A stretch of DNA of 41,895 nt. Source: an uncultured SAR86 cluster bacterium (lineage in GTDB: Bacteria > Pseudomonadota > Gammaproteobacteria > Magnimaribacterales > Magnimaribacteraceae). Positions 40,368 to 41,895 of this stretch are shown here, piece by piece; position 1 is the first letter of the stretch; the number at the start of each line of letters is the position of its first letter. Position numbers and translations under genes: made by a program. The stretch is taken from positions 1-41,895 of the forward strand of contig CALJGK010000054.1 of NCBI GenBank assembly GCA_938075195.1, in the 5' to 3' direction. Under the pieces are notes generated by a model that ran no database searches, was not told the DNA's origin, and worked only from the letters and a program-made list of their open reading frames with translations.

Positions 40368-41756
40368 CTATTTTGACAAATTTAGGCTAAGAATTCTCTT
40401 ATTTCCGTTCCTCGAGACACCAATTGTGGTGTTTCTCTCCATATCTAAATTAGATAAAATATCTCTAAACTCGTTAACATTAGAAATTCTAGATCTAGCT
40501 AATGCATAAATAATATCACCTCGTCTTATGCCTGATCCATAAGCTATACCTTCTGGATCAACAGACGTAACCTTGACTCCAGATACAAAAGACCTCTGTC
40601 CTTCATCTATTTGGTCTTCTACAGTAATCCCTAAAGTATTTTGTTGAGTATCATCGAAAGCCATGGAAGGATCTTTAGGTAACTCACCTACTTTGACCTT
40701 TATTGTTTTTTTCTTTCCATTACGCAAGACCATGGCATTGACTTCAGAACCTGGTTTAATCGAACCTACTGTTAAAGGCAAATCAGAAGAATAAAATATC
40801 TCCTCGCCATCAAAAAATAAAATTACATCTTCTTCTTGCAAGCCTGATTTTTCAGCAGGACTGTCGTTAATGATTTGAGATATTAACGCACCTTTAGGCA
40901 CATCCATCTCAAGAGCTTCCGCAAGTTCACTATTTATTTCTTGTATGCTAACCCCTAGCCAACCTCTTGCAACATAGCCCTTTTCTTTTAATTGATCTGC
41001 AACATCTATTGCATAGTCAATAGGGATGGCAAAAGAAACACCCATATAACCTCCAGATCGAGTATAAATTTGAGAATTTATCCCTACTACTTCACCATCG
41101 AGATTAAATAAAGGCCCACCAGAATTACCAGGGTTAATGGCAACATCGGTTTGAATAAAAGGTACATAGGTTGAATCAGAACCATTAGGAATACTTCGCC
41201 CTTTAGCGCTAACAATTCCTGAAGTAACTGAGAACCTTAATTGAAATGGTGAACCTATAGCCACAACCCATTCTCCAACTTTTAGTTGCTTTGAGTTACC
41301 AATTTTTAAGTAAGGAAGATCTTCAGAGTCTATTTTTAGAAGAGCTACATCTGATCTTTCATCTGTTCCTATAACTTCAGCCTTGAACTCCCTTCTGTCT
41401 CCTAAACTAACTGTTATTTCATCTGCATCTTCGACAACATGGTTATTTGTAAGCAAAAAACCGTCTTCAGAAATAAAAAACCCAGAGCCTGTAGATACGA
41501 CAGGCCTAGTATCCTCGCGTGGTGTAGATGGTCTTGGTTGTTGACCAAAAAATCTTTCAAGAAATTCATCATATCTGGGATCTCCAAGGCCGCGTCCATA
41601 TGAGTTTCTATTTTTGACAGTCTTAGTACTTGTGATATTAACTACACCCGGTGAGGCATCTTCGGCTAAATGTGCAAAATTTGGCAGATCTCTAGATTGA
41701 GATAGTCCAAAAAAAGACAAAAAGATAATTGCCAAGAATATTTTGTAGTTAGTCAT
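40368..41756 (-). CDS. Periplasmic Do/DegQ/MucD-family serine protease
   Basis: Signal peptide, trypsin-like triad ([25 protein letters not shown]), two PDZ domains ([10 protein letters not shown]..., LGITVEDQ...). Confidence 0.95.
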   Translation of the reverse strand: MTNYKIFLAIIFLSFFGLSQSRDLPNFAHLAEDASPGVVNITSTKTVKNRNSYGRGLGDPRYDEFLERFFGQQPRPSTPREDTRPVVSTGSGFFISEDGFLLTNNHVVEDADEITVSLGDRREFKAEVIGTDERSDVALLKIDSEDLPYLKIGNSKQLKVGEWVVAIGSPFQLRFSVTSGIVSAKGRSIPNGSDSTYVPFIQTDVAINPGNSGGPLFNLDGEVVGINSQIYTRSGGYMGVSFAIPIDYAIDVADQLKEKGYVARGWLGVSIQEINSELAEALEMDVPKGALISQIINDSPAEKSGLQEEDVILFFDGEEIFYSSDLPLTVGSIKPGSEVNAMVLRNGKKKTIKVKVGELPKDPSMAFDDTQQNTLGITVEDQIDEGQRSFVSGVKVTSVDPEGIAYGSGIRRGDIIYALARSRISNVNEFRDILSNLDMERNTTIGVSRNGNKRILSLNLSK

Positions 41757-41761
41757 ATTAT

Positions 41762-41895
41762 TTATTTTAGTTGATCAGCAAAAAAGTTTGCTCTTTGAAG
41801 TATTTGATTCTTTTTTTCAGGAGACAAGCTACCAGTAACAGAAAGAACATAAATGTTTTCATTGGATTTTATATAAGATATTTTGGTAGCGCCAG
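41762..41895 (-). CDS. C-terminal fragment, probably sigma-E regulatory protein RseB/MucB (continues past window end)
   Basis: Manual translation ...GATKISYIKSNENIYVLSVTGSLSPEKKNQILQRANFFADQLK*. Assignment rests on weak C-terminal resemblance plus position upstream of the mucD/degQ-like gene. Confidence 0.5.
   Translation of the reverse strand, partial: GATKISYIKSNENIYVLSVTGSLSPEKKNQILQRANFFADQLK

Overview
This 41.9 kb AT-rich window looks like a compact chromosomal segment of a free-living, probably marine, gammaproteobacterium; the taxon is inferred from gene content and order, not tested. I saw no phage genes, integrases, transposases, CRISPR arrays or rRNA. There are three tRNA genes: Gly-GCC, Glu-UUC and Leu-CAA. 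The right half (about 22.7-41.9 kb) is mostly conserved core: trmJ/suhB, secF-secD-yajC-tgt-queA, plsB, and a tightly packed run rsmJ-uppP-tsaB-adk-acpS-recO-era-rnc-lepB-lepA-degQ/mucD with a probable rseB C-terminus at the window edge. The left half (about 1-22.6 kb) is more accessory. It holds a PIF1-like helicase with RmuC, two MFS permeases, a MatB-like acyl-CoA ligase with an SDR, folE, a type I Baeyer-Villiger monooxygenase, a five-gene catabolic-looking operon (AhpD-like/acyl-CoA ligase/HIT/TauD-TfdA dioxygenase/EamA exporter), and a YtrA-type GntR-ABC operon. The strongest novelty candidate is a cysteine-free, membrane-anchored PEGA-like/SUMF1-like/alpha-beta hydrolase fusion (16058-18316). 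Other points are a perfect inverted repeat just upstream of the GntR-ABC operon, the packing of all five convergent gene pairs (gaps of 4 bp or less, or overlapping stops), and absence of pdxJ from the lepA-acpS cluster. I did not find a clearly new multi-gene defence or signalling system.
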